The notes under the pieces are model-generated. The model saw nothing but the letters and a program-made list of their open reading frames with translations, had not been told where the DNA came from and made no database searches. Positions 23,655 through 34,295 of a stretch of 64,000 nucleotides of DNA are shown here, in pieces; positions within the stretch are counted from its first letter, which is position 1, and each line of letters starts with the position of its first letter. A program made the position numbers and the translations under genes. The stretch spans positions 1 through 64,000 of the forward strand of contig CANPUZ010000065.1 of NCBI GenBank assembly GCA_947579665.1, in the 5' to 3' direction. The stretch comes from Sympetrum striolatum. Taxonomy: Eukaryota; Arthropoda; Insecta; Odonata; Libellulidae.

Positions 23655-23725
23655 TTAGCCATAGTGTAGTGGTATCGAGCCCGGCAGTAGAGTCGTCGTT
23701 CATCGGTTCGATTCCGTTAGTGGTC
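23655..23725 (+). other. tRNA-like sequence in left inverted arm
   Basis: About 71 bases with an A-box-like ATAGTGTAGTGGTATCGAGC and a perfect B box GGTTCGATTCC, in tRNA spacing. The acceptor strands pair poorly, so a functional tRNA is not claimed. Its mirror copy is at 25911-25981. Confidence 0.55.
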
Positions 23726-23937
23726 GAAAATTTTCAATTTTATTTTTTGCTCGTTAAAGTCTTTACCTTTCGTTCGTAATTTATTGATCTTTATGCCACA
23801 TTCAAGAACAACTTTTTTTGATTATTTTCGCCACCTTCGATAACTATCGGATGAAGCTCATCTACTTACCTGGAGGAAATTATTCACCGAATGAAGTTCC
23901 TCAAAATCACTTCCCCATGTTCCAGAGAGTTTATAGT

Positions 23938-25600
23938 CCTTGTCTATGTCTATGTCTATGTAAGAACCCTGCAAGCCGCCTTTCGGCGTGTGGCAGGGGG
24001 TGCAAGCACCTTGACTCTATTTTCCTAAACGGTTGCTTTCGCGTATACTTCGCGGAAAAAATGAATTTTTGAAACGATTCGTTTTAGCATCTATTTCCCT
24101 AATCTTTCGGGCAGTATCAGCACGGCCCATATAACAGGGGGGTCGCATTATATCGGTTACATCATCTGAAAACGTAATTTCTCTGAACTTATTTAATAAA
24201 TTTATCCTTTGAATTTTTCTTCTATCTTCTAATGATTCCCATCCCGCGTCCTGTAACATCTGAGTGACACTCGCTGTTTTATCGTAGCAATTCTTTACAA
24301 ATCGTATCGCCTTTCGTTGTACTTTTTCTAAATCCCGAATATGACATTTCTCGGCGGGGTCCCATACACTACATGCATACTCAAGGTGAGGCCTAACTAA
24401 AGCTAAGTAACATCGCTCGCGAACCTTTTCTTCGCTCCTACCGACTATTCTTTTAACGAAGCCGAGTTTCTTAAGTGCTTTTCCACATATATTTCGGATG
24501 TGGGCACTCCATGATAGATTATTCGTGAGAGTTACTCCAAGATACTTTACCGATTCTACTGTCATTAGGTTTACCCCTCGGAGGCTATAAGAATAATCAT
24601 TTATTATAGATTTACTTTCGAAGAAGTTAACTACAGAACACTTTTCTACATTAAGCTCTAATTGCCAATCATCGCACCAGTTCATAATTCTATCTAAGTC
24701 GTTCGAAAGGGTTAATCTATCCTCTGAACTAACTATTTCCCTGTAAATGACTGTGTCGTCTGCGAATATCCTAACATTGCTTTCAATGTGATGGCTGAGG
24801 TCGTTGATGTATACTAAAAATAACAACGGTCCAATTACACTGCCCTGAGGGACGCCCGAGGTCACCTTAACCAAGTTGGAACTAATACCATCGAGTACTA
24901 CTCGTTGCTCTCTATCGGTGAGAAAGTCTTTTATCCAATTAATAACTTGTGCATTGATACCCGCAACTTCTAATTTGTACAGCAATTTATGATGAGGTAC
25001 CTTATCGAAAGCCTTCCGAAAATCTAAAAATATCGCATCGACTTGCTTATGTTTTTCAGCAGAGTTTAGAACATCGTGTACTAATAAAGCCAGCTGAGAC
25101 TCGCAAGAACGAGTCTTACGAAAACCGTGTTGATTCCTAATTATGAAATTGGACGTTTCAAGAAAACCCATTAAAGAGCTAGCTATTATATGTTCCATAA
25201 TTTTACCGCTCAGTGATGTTAAAGATATAGGCCTGTAATTAGCTGGATCGTCCTTAGAGCCACTTTTAAATATTGGCGTGACATTCGCAATTTTCCAATC
25301 TTTCGGGACCTTTCCTTCGCTCATACTCTTGTCAAATATAACTTTAAGAAAAGGTGCTACGCTCTCCGCAACTTCCTTGAACACTCGAGCCGGTATGTCT
25401 TCAGGACCCGGAGCTTTATTCGGTTTAATCTGTTGCAATAGTTTAATGATGCCGTCTTCTCTGAAGGTGATTTTCGACAAATTTCGTCCTTCCCTGACAA
25501 GTCGAAATTCCTCGGCAGTTTTCAAAATTTTTGTGCATTTATTTTCAATATTAATTTTGGATAATTTGCTTCTGTAATTTTTATTCCTTTTAGAATATTA
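23938..25600 (-). pseudogene. CR1-like LINE, 5'-truncated, reverse transcriptase
   Basis: A minus-strand frame open from about 25594 to 24017 encodes a near-complete reverse transcriptase. In order it shows KPNKAPGPEDIPARVF, ANYRPISLTSLSGKIMEH, the first catalytic aspartate in IFLDFRKAFDKVPHH, GVPQGSVIGPLLFLVYINDL and the catalytic pair in RIFADDTVIY. After these come KYLGVTLTNNLSW and a C-terminal LEYACSVWDP block. The endonuclease domain is missing (5' truncation). The 3' end carries TCTATG repeats on the plus strand (CATAGA on the element strand). The frame itself is undamaged over about 500 codons. It lies inside the long-inverted-repeat element. A second fragment of the same family is at 40910-41668. 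Assignment to the CR1/Jockey superfamily is by motif only. Confidence 0.85.
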
Positions 25601-25910
25601 GGAAAGACTTTTATTTGAACTAGATTTGAAAAATAGAATTACATTTTTGGCAGATTGATAATTATCATAATTTACTCAAATAGTAAATGCTTTTTATAGC
25701 ACCACTACATCAAAGATATTCGGAGAGATGTTGCGGAAATTAGGATGAAGGATAGCTATGCATTTATGCAATAGCAATATTCATCAGATAATGATCTAAG
25801 GTAGCGAAAATAATCAAAAAAAAAGTTGTTCTTGAATGCGGCATAAAGATCAATAATTACGAACGAAAGGTAAAGACTTTTACGAGCAAAAAATAAAATT
25901 GAAAATTTTC

Positions 25911-25981
25911 GACCACTAACGGAATCGAACCGATGAACGACGACTCTACTGCCGGGCTCGATACCACTACACCATGGCTAA
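25911..25981 (-). other. tRNA-like sequence in right inverted arm
   Basis: Reverse complement of the 23655-23725 sequence with almost no differences (one visible change turns ATAGTG into ATGGTG). Same perfect B box, same poor acceptor pairing. Confidence 0.55.
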
Positions 25982-26870
25982 CTTGAAACTCGTGCCTGTT
26001 CGCATATATAACAATGAGCGATGAAATCCGACGCTGATTTTTAAACGCTTATTTCTTAAAAATTACCAAAAGTTAGTCGCTTAGGTTTCACAATTGTTAT
26101 TATTATTATTTACACCGGAGCCTTCCCTAAAAGTATTATGAAGAACCCTTTCACACAACGCGTAATGTTCCCTTGTTAGATCCCTATTTCGTCATTTGTG
26201 GACTTGACGTACCTCACACTACACATGCAACCTTCGCTGATCAATGAACATAATCTTCTATCTTGTATGTGTTCGTTATTTGACTTTTTTCAACTTCAGT
26301 TTTAAGTTTTTACGGATATTAAAACCAGAAGTAAGAAGGGGTATCAAGTTTTTATACCACGAATAATTTTGGCACTCATTGAAACTACCTTTTACTTTGA
26401 AGAGACGCCAGCTTCACTTAATATTGGCGATAACTATTAATAAGACATTTGATCATGTAGGTGTGTATTTATAACATGAGGTTTCTTCTCAGTTAAATGT
26501 GGCAGTTTCAGGAGCAGAAAATAAAAATTATTTAAAAATCAAAGTAAATACACAAGGTAGACTGTTAAGAGATTCGAAAACATTTACAAAAAACATCACG
26601 TTAATAGAATTGTTAAATTAAGCACAAATTTAATGTAAAGAAACAATATTAATGTTTGTTGTCCATTAATATAAAACAAAACAATTCTCATAAGTCATAA
26701 TAATGTGCATTTTATACTAATTCTGATTTAAGCTATCTAAGCATGATTATCATATAATATACAGTTCAGTTCTTCTTCAGCACCCGAAGGTGACGGTCGC
26801 AAGCAGTTAGAGCTCCTCTCTCCTCTCCCTTCTACCTCGAAATTTTTACTACCCCATCCGCCCGTTAGCT

Positions 26871-27596
26871 ATGGCCCCACCACCACGACGTGCGCTCGAA
26901 AGCGAGATTTCTGCTCTTACGCTAGAAAACGCCAAATTACAAGAGAATCTACAGAAAGCAATCGACAGGATGGCGTCCTATGATCAGCGCATTGAAGCTG
27001 CCAAACTCCTCGATGGACCTTCCCGTAACGAGAGCCTTGATTCCATGCAAGAAGAGGTCAAGAAGCAGCGGGAGGAATTCAACAGGGAATTGAAGAAACT
27101 CTCCACCCGCGTGTCATCCTTGGAGGACCATTACTCCTTACTTGATGAGAAGATTGACGATCTAGAGCAGTACAGTCGCCGGAACTGCCTTCTCATCCAC
27201 GGCTTGCCGGAAAGTAAGGATGAAAACTGCCTCTCTGTGGCGTATAATTTAGTTAAGTCGCGTCTACGAACTGAATTTCCGCCATACCTAATAGATAGAG
27301 CTCATCGCATTGGTCAGTTACGCGATTCTAAATGTCGCCCTCTGATAGTAAAATTTGTTAGCTATCAGGAACGAGCAACAGTTTGGCGAGCGAAGAGACT
27401 CCTCAAAGGATCCGGCATTGTTATCACGGAGTCGCTCACCAAAACAAGAGCTATGTTGCTCAGAGAGGCAAAGGATTTATTCGGGAAGACGAACGTATGG
27501 ACATACGACGGTAAGATTGTAATTCTTGGAGTCAATGGTCGCCGTATATTCATCTCCTCCTCAAGGGAACTAAAGCAGCTAAACTCATCTTCATAG
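26871..27596 (+). CDS. LINE ORF1 protein (coiled coil plus RRM-like)
   Basis: A 241-residue protein. Residues 8 to about 105 form a long heptad-rich coiled coil (leucines and isoleucines in LESEISALTLENAKLQ to LDEKIDDLEQ). This is followed by YSRRNCLLIHGLPES at about 101-115, the start of an RNA-binding RRM-like domain, and a basic C-terminal domain with DRAHRIG and ERATVWRAKRLL. The order matches L1-type ORF1 proteins (transposase_22 family), which trimerise and coat the element RNA. The first ATG sits 108 bases after the element start. The frame is undamaged. It stands about 540 bases upstream of ORF2. Confidence 0.85.
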   Translation: MAPPPRRALESEISALTLENAKLQENLQKAIDRMASYDQRIEAAKLLDGPSRNESLDSMQEEVKKQREEFNRELKKLSTRVSSLEDHYSLLDEKIDDLEQYSRRNCLLIHGLPESKDENCLSVAYNLVKSRLRTEFPPYLIDRAHRIGQLRDSKCRPLIVKFVSYQERATVWRAKRLLKGSGIVITESLTKTRAMLLREAKDLFGKTNVWTYDGKIVILGVNGRRIFISSSRELKQLNSSS

Positions 27597-28140
27597 TGGC
27601 CGATTTACTTTTTCCTTTACTAATATTTTGTCACTTTTTACCTCCATGGGAGAGGAAGTTTTAAGACTGTATTTGTGCAAAAGTGTTAAAGTGCATTAGG
27701 TTTCCTCTACTTTGTTTTCGTGTGTTATTTTCTGTGAAGTGATTATCTTAGTGTTCCCGTAGTGTAGATTCCACTCAGTGCAATTTTATCCGTAATTATA
27801 GTAACGCTCTTTTCTAAGTGAAGTGAAAGTGAAGTGAAGTGCTTAGTGCAATCTATCCTTATCTCCTTTCTCATTTCCCCAACGTGCTATTTACCAGATA
27901 TTGAATTTTTCCTCTGTGCTAACTTAACCAAGTTCTCGCCATCAGTACAAGACAGGGTGTGATTAATTTCTAGGAACTTATGTCAGTGTCCTTACTTTAA
28001 TTTTGCAATGCCTTTCCCTATTTTTTCATGTACCCCTTACGTAATTTTCCTAAACTTTTTCCTATTACTCTCCCACTAAAGGAATCTCTATTTCCGTTCG
28101 GAATTCTTGCCCTCTACAAGCTCACAGCCATATATCTTCA

Positions 28141-30710
28141 ATGGATAATATTAGCCCGTTACTTTACAGCCGTACTTCCTCTTTTAAGTCTCCGACCGAC
28201 CCTTACAAGGCGTCACAAATTCCCTCCTTTCTTTCTCCCTCTAAGTTAGACCCTAATTTCTTAACATCCGTCCCTCTCAGCTCCGGAGGTCATGTCCTAA
28301 ATCCAGAAGCAAAGATTTTCGAGCCCTTACACAATAACAGAGATTCAATGCGTCATACCCTTGACACTTTACACTCATCATCGTCTGGCATTGCTATCTC
28401 TCACAATAGTTTATCCCATTCCATCCCTTCAACGAAGGAAATTTTAGAGAAAAAGTTTCTACCTTTCCCGAGCACCTTCAAAATTATCTACCTTAATTCG
28501 CAAAGCCTAATTCCGCATCTCAACGAGCTTCGTTCAATCCTACCAGAATCAGGAGTGCATGCGATTGCCGTTAGTGAAACATGGCTTCATACAAACATTC
28601 AATCTTCTACAGTAAATATTCAAGGATATAGTTTATATCGTAACGACCGTGTTGGTAAGAGAGGAGGCGGGGTGGCAATTTTTGCAAGAAATGATCTACG
28701 TTGTAAAATAATTTCTCATAGCAATCCGAAATTTTGTAGGAGACCAGAATTTTTATTTCTAGAAGTAGTTAACGAGCACAAAAAAATTCTTCTTGGGGTC
28801 TTCTACCGTCCACCAAATATAGGGCACTTAACAGATATCGACGAAGAATTATCGAAACTACGTAACAATTACGATCATATAGTAATTACGGGTGATTTCA
28901 ATGCGAATCTTAACGCAGATTTTAACGACGCAAAATTTCTTCGTAATACCTTCGATACCCATAATCTAACAATTCTTCCACTACAACCCACACATAATAC
29001 ACAAAAATCGTCTACATGGATTGATCTCATAGCCACCGCTAATCCGGAAAGAGTTGAAATTCACGGTCAAATTCCAGTACCTGGAATCTCGTATCATGAC
29101 TTACTTTTCATGTCATACTCACTTAAGGTTAAGAAAAATAAACAGAAATACATCTATCATCGTAATTTAAATAACATAAATGATGCAGAAATGTTTCAAT
29201 ATGCTCATAGTTTACCTTGGTATGAGATAGAATTAACTGATGATATCGATCTTAAAGTTGAAATATTAAATAACCTACTGACAAATTTGCTCGATAAGCA
29301 CGCTCCAATTAGAAAAATTAGAATTTCGAAACCACGAGCGCCTTGGCTCACAGATGACATCAAAAGAATGATGGTCAAGCGCGACTTCATATTCCGAGAA
29401 TTTAAACGCACTAAAGATCAGTTAATTTTCAATAAGTATAAGAAATAGCGGCAATTACAGAATATTTAAATAAAAAATCGATCCTCAATAGTACACAATC
29501 AGGCTTTCGGAAGTCGCATAGCACCACAACAGCCCTAGTAAAAATAACTGACGATATTCGTAAATCGATGGATAAAAGCAAATTAACAGCTTTAATCCTA
29601 CTTGATTTTAGTAAAGCCTTCGACTCGGTGGATGCGGAGTTAATGCTTGCCAAATTGCGTTTTATAGGGTTCTCAAAATCTTCAATTAGTTGGTTTTCTT
29701 CCTATCTACATGACCGTAAGCAGAAAGTTGTCTCGAATGATTCCTCATCAGCTTGGATAAGTATCAATCGTGGTCTCCCACAGGGATCAACCCTTGGCCC
29801 CTTATTGTTTTCTCTGTTTATTAATGACTGTCCTCAAGTAATTAAACATTGTAAGCATCATTTATACGCGGACGACTTACAGATATACATCGACACCACG
29901 ATTTCTGGCTTCCATGAATGCATACAGCACGTAAATCATGACCTCGAACAAATTAATAACTGGAGTAAAGACAATTTTTTGAAAATAAATCCTTCAAAAT
30001 CGCAAGCCATTGTCATCGGGACACCCAAGTTGATAAGAAGGCTTAATCAAGATAACGATGCAAAGCTCACGTTAGACAACTCGAAGATCACATTTTGCGA
30101 CTCTGTGAATAATCTGGGTGTTATCATTAATAATAATCTTACGTGGTCGGAACACATCGTTAATGTGTGTAAAAAAGTTTATTCTTCAATTAATTCTCTT
30201 AGACGCCTAGGAAGTTTCCTGACGCCTTCGATTAAAGCTCAACTGATAAATTCATTAATCATGCCACACTTTGACTACGGTGATATTGTTTACCAAGACT
30301 TATCCAAAGAATTAGCTACCAAATTGCAGCGTGCCCAGAATGCATCGGTTCGGTTTATCTTTCACTTAAAGAAATTCGACCATATCTCGGGTGCGTTTGA
30401 GAAATTGTCTTGGCTTAAGCTCGCTTCTCGTCGAAAATTACACATCTTAACAACAACTTACCGTGTCATGCGATTACAAACTCCCGATTACCTCTTTTCA
30501 GAATTTGTCAGCTTAGGGTCGGTACATAATTGTAACACTAGAGGAAGAAACAATCTACTCATTCCAAATCACAGGACGGAAATGCTACATAAATCCTTTG
30601 CAGTGACCTCGGTTAATTTATGGAACGCCCTTCCGCAGAGTATCAAATCTTCCTGTTCTATCCACACTTTCAAGAGGAGATGCCTTTCATATCTTCTAGA
30701 GAATCAATAA
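28141..30710 (+). pseudogene. LINE ORF2 (endonuclease plus reverse transcriptase), deleted and frameshifted
   Basis: The first block, 28141-29448 (435 codons), is an apurinic-type endonuclease: IIYLNSQSLIPHLNELRS, AVSETWLH, GVFYRPPN, VITGDFNANL, a W-IDLIAT block and SYHDLL. The second block, 29568-30710 (380 codons), is the later part of a reverse transcriptase: LILLDFSKAFDSVDAE, RGLPQGSTLGPLLFSLFIND, HHLYADDLQIY, VNNLGVIINNNLTWS and a C-terminal SVNLWNALPQSIK. Between them the code drops from the endonuclease linker (FNKYKK) to the block just before the first catalytic aspartate, in another frame (readable QSGFRKSHSTTTALVKITDD at about 29506-29565). The early palm motifs are missing and the frame changes at about 29445, so this copy cannot make active ORF2 protein. 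Confidence 0.85.
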
Positions 30711-31709
30711 CGCTAATTATCTCCATCATAGCATTTTACTTTTTACCATAAGTCAAGTTCGTTTTTTCCTGGTTTTTTTTCATGCTGCACGGAACAACAC
30801 TTCAAACTTCTTTCTTTACTTTGGAATATTTTGTTCGTTATTGTTACTACAGTTTACATCCAGTATAACCTTTTCTTTTTTTTACTATTTTGTATTTCCA
30901 TTATATTAACTTACTTTAGATTATTGTTTATGCCTAAATCATGATGTTAACTCTCTTATATAATTATTGTAGAGCGTAATCTTTGTATTGATCGTGTTTT
31001 ATTTTGCTTATTTCTAGTTCAGTCATATTTTTTATCACAAGTGTATGTATCTACTTACTGTATTTTCTGCATTTCATTTTTTATTAACTCTCATTATTTT
31101 TCTGGATAATATGTCTCTAACACTTCTTGTAATTTTCCAGGTTATATGTACATTGTTTTCTTTAATGTCTTTTAGTTTTTGCTATCGGTAGGTTTGTGCA
31201 GGTTTTTCACACCCCCCTTCTTTGTGGGTGTTTTCCTGCAGCGGATATTTTTTCCTAAGCTTTTCTTAGGTTTTTTTTTAAAATCCGCAATCCCTTCTCA
31301 CATTTTCTTCTATTTTCCTCTAAGTTTCATTGATACATGTAATATACTTATAATAATGTAATAACTTAACGACAGGTTAGATGGAAGAGGAGACTTTTTA
31401 GTCTCAATCTCGCCTAATAAAGACCCCTAATAATAATAATAATAATATACAAACAAATTAATTTACAATATTTTCTATTGCAAATTTATTTGCAACAGGT
31501 TGACAAATAATTATCTAACTACATAAATAACTATTAAAAAACAATTAACATATGAATAGAAATGAGACAGTATAAATATATGGATTAATTTATCCCCAAA
31601 GAAAATAAAAAATTATTTTGATCACATTTTTGGTCAAAGCAAAGAGATAATTGGGGAAAATGGGTCAAAATGAACTTTAACCAGTGCGATTCATCGATGG
31701 TATATACCA

Positions 31710-32729
31710 ACATCAATTACATATGTATAGACGCTTCTCTGGATATATTAAAATTAATTTAGGCTAACTTTCTCTTTCAACGCCTATACTTCTACTACTT
31801 GCATCAATCTCTCTTATGAACATGGGGCCATTTGAGATACGTTGGGCTATAGTAATGGCAAGTAATGTTTATTTTATCATAATTTCTGTGAATATTTTTA
31901 TAAAAACCATCTTGAACATACATGTAAACCAAAATGTTAACTCCAACAAGAGAATTTTCTTCAATGGGTACAACAGTGTTTTCCTGGATTACCTTCAATT
32001 CCTAATAATTGAAGCATCTTTTGATTTATAAAAGAACGTCTAATCCAGAGTTCTAAAACATTATAATCGATTAGAATATCTTTATTAGAACATTGTGTAT
32101 TCCCGCAACCAGCACTCCCATTGAGAGGAGTTTTAGTATATGCAGGCTCACTCTCAACGATAAGAAAAGCAGACTAGAGCCACAGAGATTGAATAAAATG
32201 GTATTCATCCATGAGAACTATGCGTTGTGCAAAGATTTTGTTGTCAGAGTGTAACCTACTGCTGAATGTTATAAATATATTAATTTTAAACTCCTCTCAT
32301 TCATTCATTTTCTTATGATTATTTTAGTTCGTTTAAACGTAAATGTTTTGATTTGCGATCATCATTTATACATTTTTTATTTTCTGGAAATTTCAATTGA
32401 ATGTCTATTCCTGGATTCCATACTTGAAAAATGTGGCGCAAATGTGATGTTAAAACTAATTCACAACAATAGTACATCCATTGATCGACATTCTACTGGC
32501 TACTTGTGCCCAATTTGTGATACCACTCTTTAAACGTTCTTAATGTAGCGTAATTATAAGAAGCATGCTTTTGTGAAAATAAGGAAAGCAACGTATTGCC
32601 AAATTAACCCCTTTACGGGGCAGAGCGAGCTAGAATCGAAAAATGCTGGCCATGAATAAGAAAATATTTTTTGAGTGTTAACTTTTGAAACTTCGTATTG
32701 CCATACCTCAATAAGTTCTGCATATAATA
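31710..32729. other. Spacer, no gene seen
   Basis: Starts with a fragment of the composite-repeat terminal motif (TAGACGCTTCTCTGGATAT near 31728). No coding motif or paired ends were recognised in the rest. Confidence 0.35.
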
Positions 32730-34158
32730 CAGTAGAACCTCAATTTTACTAAGTTGAAGGGACCCAAAAATTTGCACTTTGTAAAATTTGGGCTTTGTAA
32801 ATTTGAGGTTTTCTTTCAAGCAATCGAAATCTCTACAATACCAATCCAGGTTCAGTAACACACTGCATAAAGTCAAATGGGATTGAAAGGAAGATAATGT
32901 TTCAATAAAATGAATTATACATCCAGTTTAATGTTTAATACAACAGAAAAAATTCAAAAATTTTTACTTTTCAAAATAACCATAAATAATTTTTGTTTTT
33001 TGGAAGTTTCAATGAAAGATAAGGTGATTTTCTCAATACATGAAAGGCAATAATTGAATAAATCAGGTACACCATCAGTAAACATTTGAAAATTGTGAAG
33101 CACTTTTATTGTGTCTTAATTCATCCCTTGTAGGGGGGAAGGTGCTTCTGGGTCATCTTCATAGCTTGTAGAAGAGATATCTAAGTTCACTTCATCCTCA
33201 TCTTCTTCGTCTTCACTAAATTCACTGCAGTTATGTGTCATCACATGAGAGTCACACTTGACATATGACTCGGCATGAAAGGATGTATCTGGGATGTACT
33301 GATTTAGTTGTGCCATTTCTTTACTAAGGAGGTCCTGTAGTGTGGGACCTCTGTCTCTATAATTGATGTGTCACCAAAACCAGCAGATCTCCAACAGTTG
33401 GAAATAGTGTTTGCAATGACACTGTCCCATGCTCTGGAAATTTGTCGCATAGCATGGAGCAATGTCCATGGAGGCACATCTTAAATGTATGCGTACCAAA
33501 GCTGTGTTTACAGAAAGCTAAACTATGCAGGTCTAAACTTGACAAATAATTATGAGGATGAAATCAAACTAATTTCTGTTGCAAACAAGAGTAACAAGCT
33601 CATTAAATCAGAACTGATTCCTCATGAGTCATGAGCGTTACCCACATGGCTCTCCAGGAGCCAATGTGCAGTATATTTGCTTCAAATTGAAAGGATTTAA
33701 AAATTAGACTACGATTATACTGATTCCCTTTATAGCATAGACCTTATTTCAAAGCCTAGGAGACACACTTAAGTCAAAGTGAATGAAACTCACAGCAATG
33801 AATCCCAAGAAACTAGCTCTAGCTATTTTAAGTCATTTAAGAACTTTACTTAAGATAATTTGAAACTCCCTCTTTTTTTATAATCGTTCTACTACGCTGA
33901 CGTTTAGCGGTGATTTTCGAGAATTGCTTACTCGCGGGTACTTTAAACGATCTTGTCGCATGACAAATCACAAGTCGCGATCGCAAATTCTTACCTAACG
34001 ACGTAAAACGCTTTTAATTCACAAATTACGTATTGAAAATGCATGAAAACTTAAGTAATAGTGACGTATTACTACAAATTTAGTATTCTTTAATTAAACT
34101 AATTTCCATGACTGCTGCAACAAACAACTTCCACAGGAATGCTACTTTCAAGTAAAAG

Positions 34159-34283
34159 TAGTAGTATTGTTAAAAGTGCTTCGACAGCTTAGGTAATTTC
34201 GCACATTGGCTCCCACCGGGAATCGAACCCGGGACCGATTTCACCGAAGGCAAACGCGCTGTCCACATGACTATCCGGGAGCC
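34159..34283 (-). mobile_element. tRNA-derived SINE, 125 bp
   Basis: Flanked by a perfect 12-bp target duplication (plus strand TTCAAGTAAAAG at 34147-34158 and 34284-34295). On the minus strand the first 76 bases are a full-length tRNA-like head. GGCTCCC pairs perfectly with GGGAGCC, and there is a perfect B box (GGTTCGATTCC) within a CCGGG/CCCGG T-stem. The remaining 49 bases (34159-34207) are a tail ending in AATACTACTA. This tail resembles the last 50 bases of the LINE at 16397-16778. The target is a Tigger transposase pseudogene, so the SINE was active after that element landed. Confidence 0.88.
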
Positions 34284-34295
34284 TTCAAGTAAAAG

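Larger units (their letters stand above)
23464..26175. mobile_element. Long-inverted-repeat DNA element with TTA target duplication
   Basis: A 2,712-bp element with ends CAAGGGAACATTACGCG and CGCGTAATGTTCCCTTG, flanked by TTA at 23461-23463 and 26176-26178. The undisturbed site (GTAAC TTA GATCCC) is preserved near 63151, which fixes the borders to the base. The inverted arms are about 400 bp each (23464 to about 23860 and about 25775 to 26175) and nearly identical. Each arm carries a degenerate tRNA-like sequence. No element-encoded transposase is visible; the centre is filled by a LINE. The TTA duplication fits PIF/Harbinger elements, but the superfamily is not established. Confidence 0.85.
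26763..31441 (+). mobile_element. CR1/Jockey-superfamily LINE, full 5' end, internally deleted
   Basis: About 4.7 kb flanked by the 9-bp direct repeat ATAATATAC (26754-26762 and 31442-31450). Copy B of the duplication keeps the empty site near 63612. The element starts AGTTCAGTTCTTCTTCAGCA, has ORF1 (26871-27596), ORF2 (28141-30710) and a 3' end with CTAATAAAG followed by TAA repeats. Because the 5' end looks intact but ORF2 lacks the start of its reverse transcriptase, the loss is internal rather than a 5' truncation. Confidence 0.88.
20237..31709 (+). repeat. Duplicated 4-kb segment, copy A (with two insertions)
   Basis: From ATCTCCATCAATCAGTAA onward this region follows 59835-63887 in the same order and orientation with point differences and small indels. 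Copy A runs 20237-23460, is interrupted by the element at 23464-26175, resumes 26176-26762, is interrupted by the LINE at 26763-31441 and resumes 31451-31709. Excluding the insertions it is about 4.1 kb, matching copy B. An open frame at 20747-21157 in copy A is broken by indels in copy B, so it is unlikely to encode a conserved protein. Whether the unit is a genomic duplication or two copies of a large unclassified repeat is not decided here. Confidence 0.85.

Noticed and set aside
23655..23725. Candidate tRNA gene
   Set aside because: A-box-like and B-box sequences are present but the acceptor stem does not pair and the copy is mirrored in a transposon arm; kept only as tRNA-like.
33116..33316. 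Acidic minus-strand frame (SEDEEDEDEVNLD) in the Tigger element
   Set aside because: It may be the acidic C-terminus of the transposase, but it is not in frame with the rest and cannot be joined with confidence.
33640..33665. Possible second SINE (GGAGCCAATGTGC)
   Set aside because: Only about 13 bases match the tRNA/tail junction; no target duplication and no clear tail.
34208..34283. Candidate functional tRNA gene
   Set aside because: Good acceptor and T stems, but the anticodon arm is weak and the sequence is followed by a LINE-like tail and flanked by a 12-bp target duplication, so it is a SINE head.
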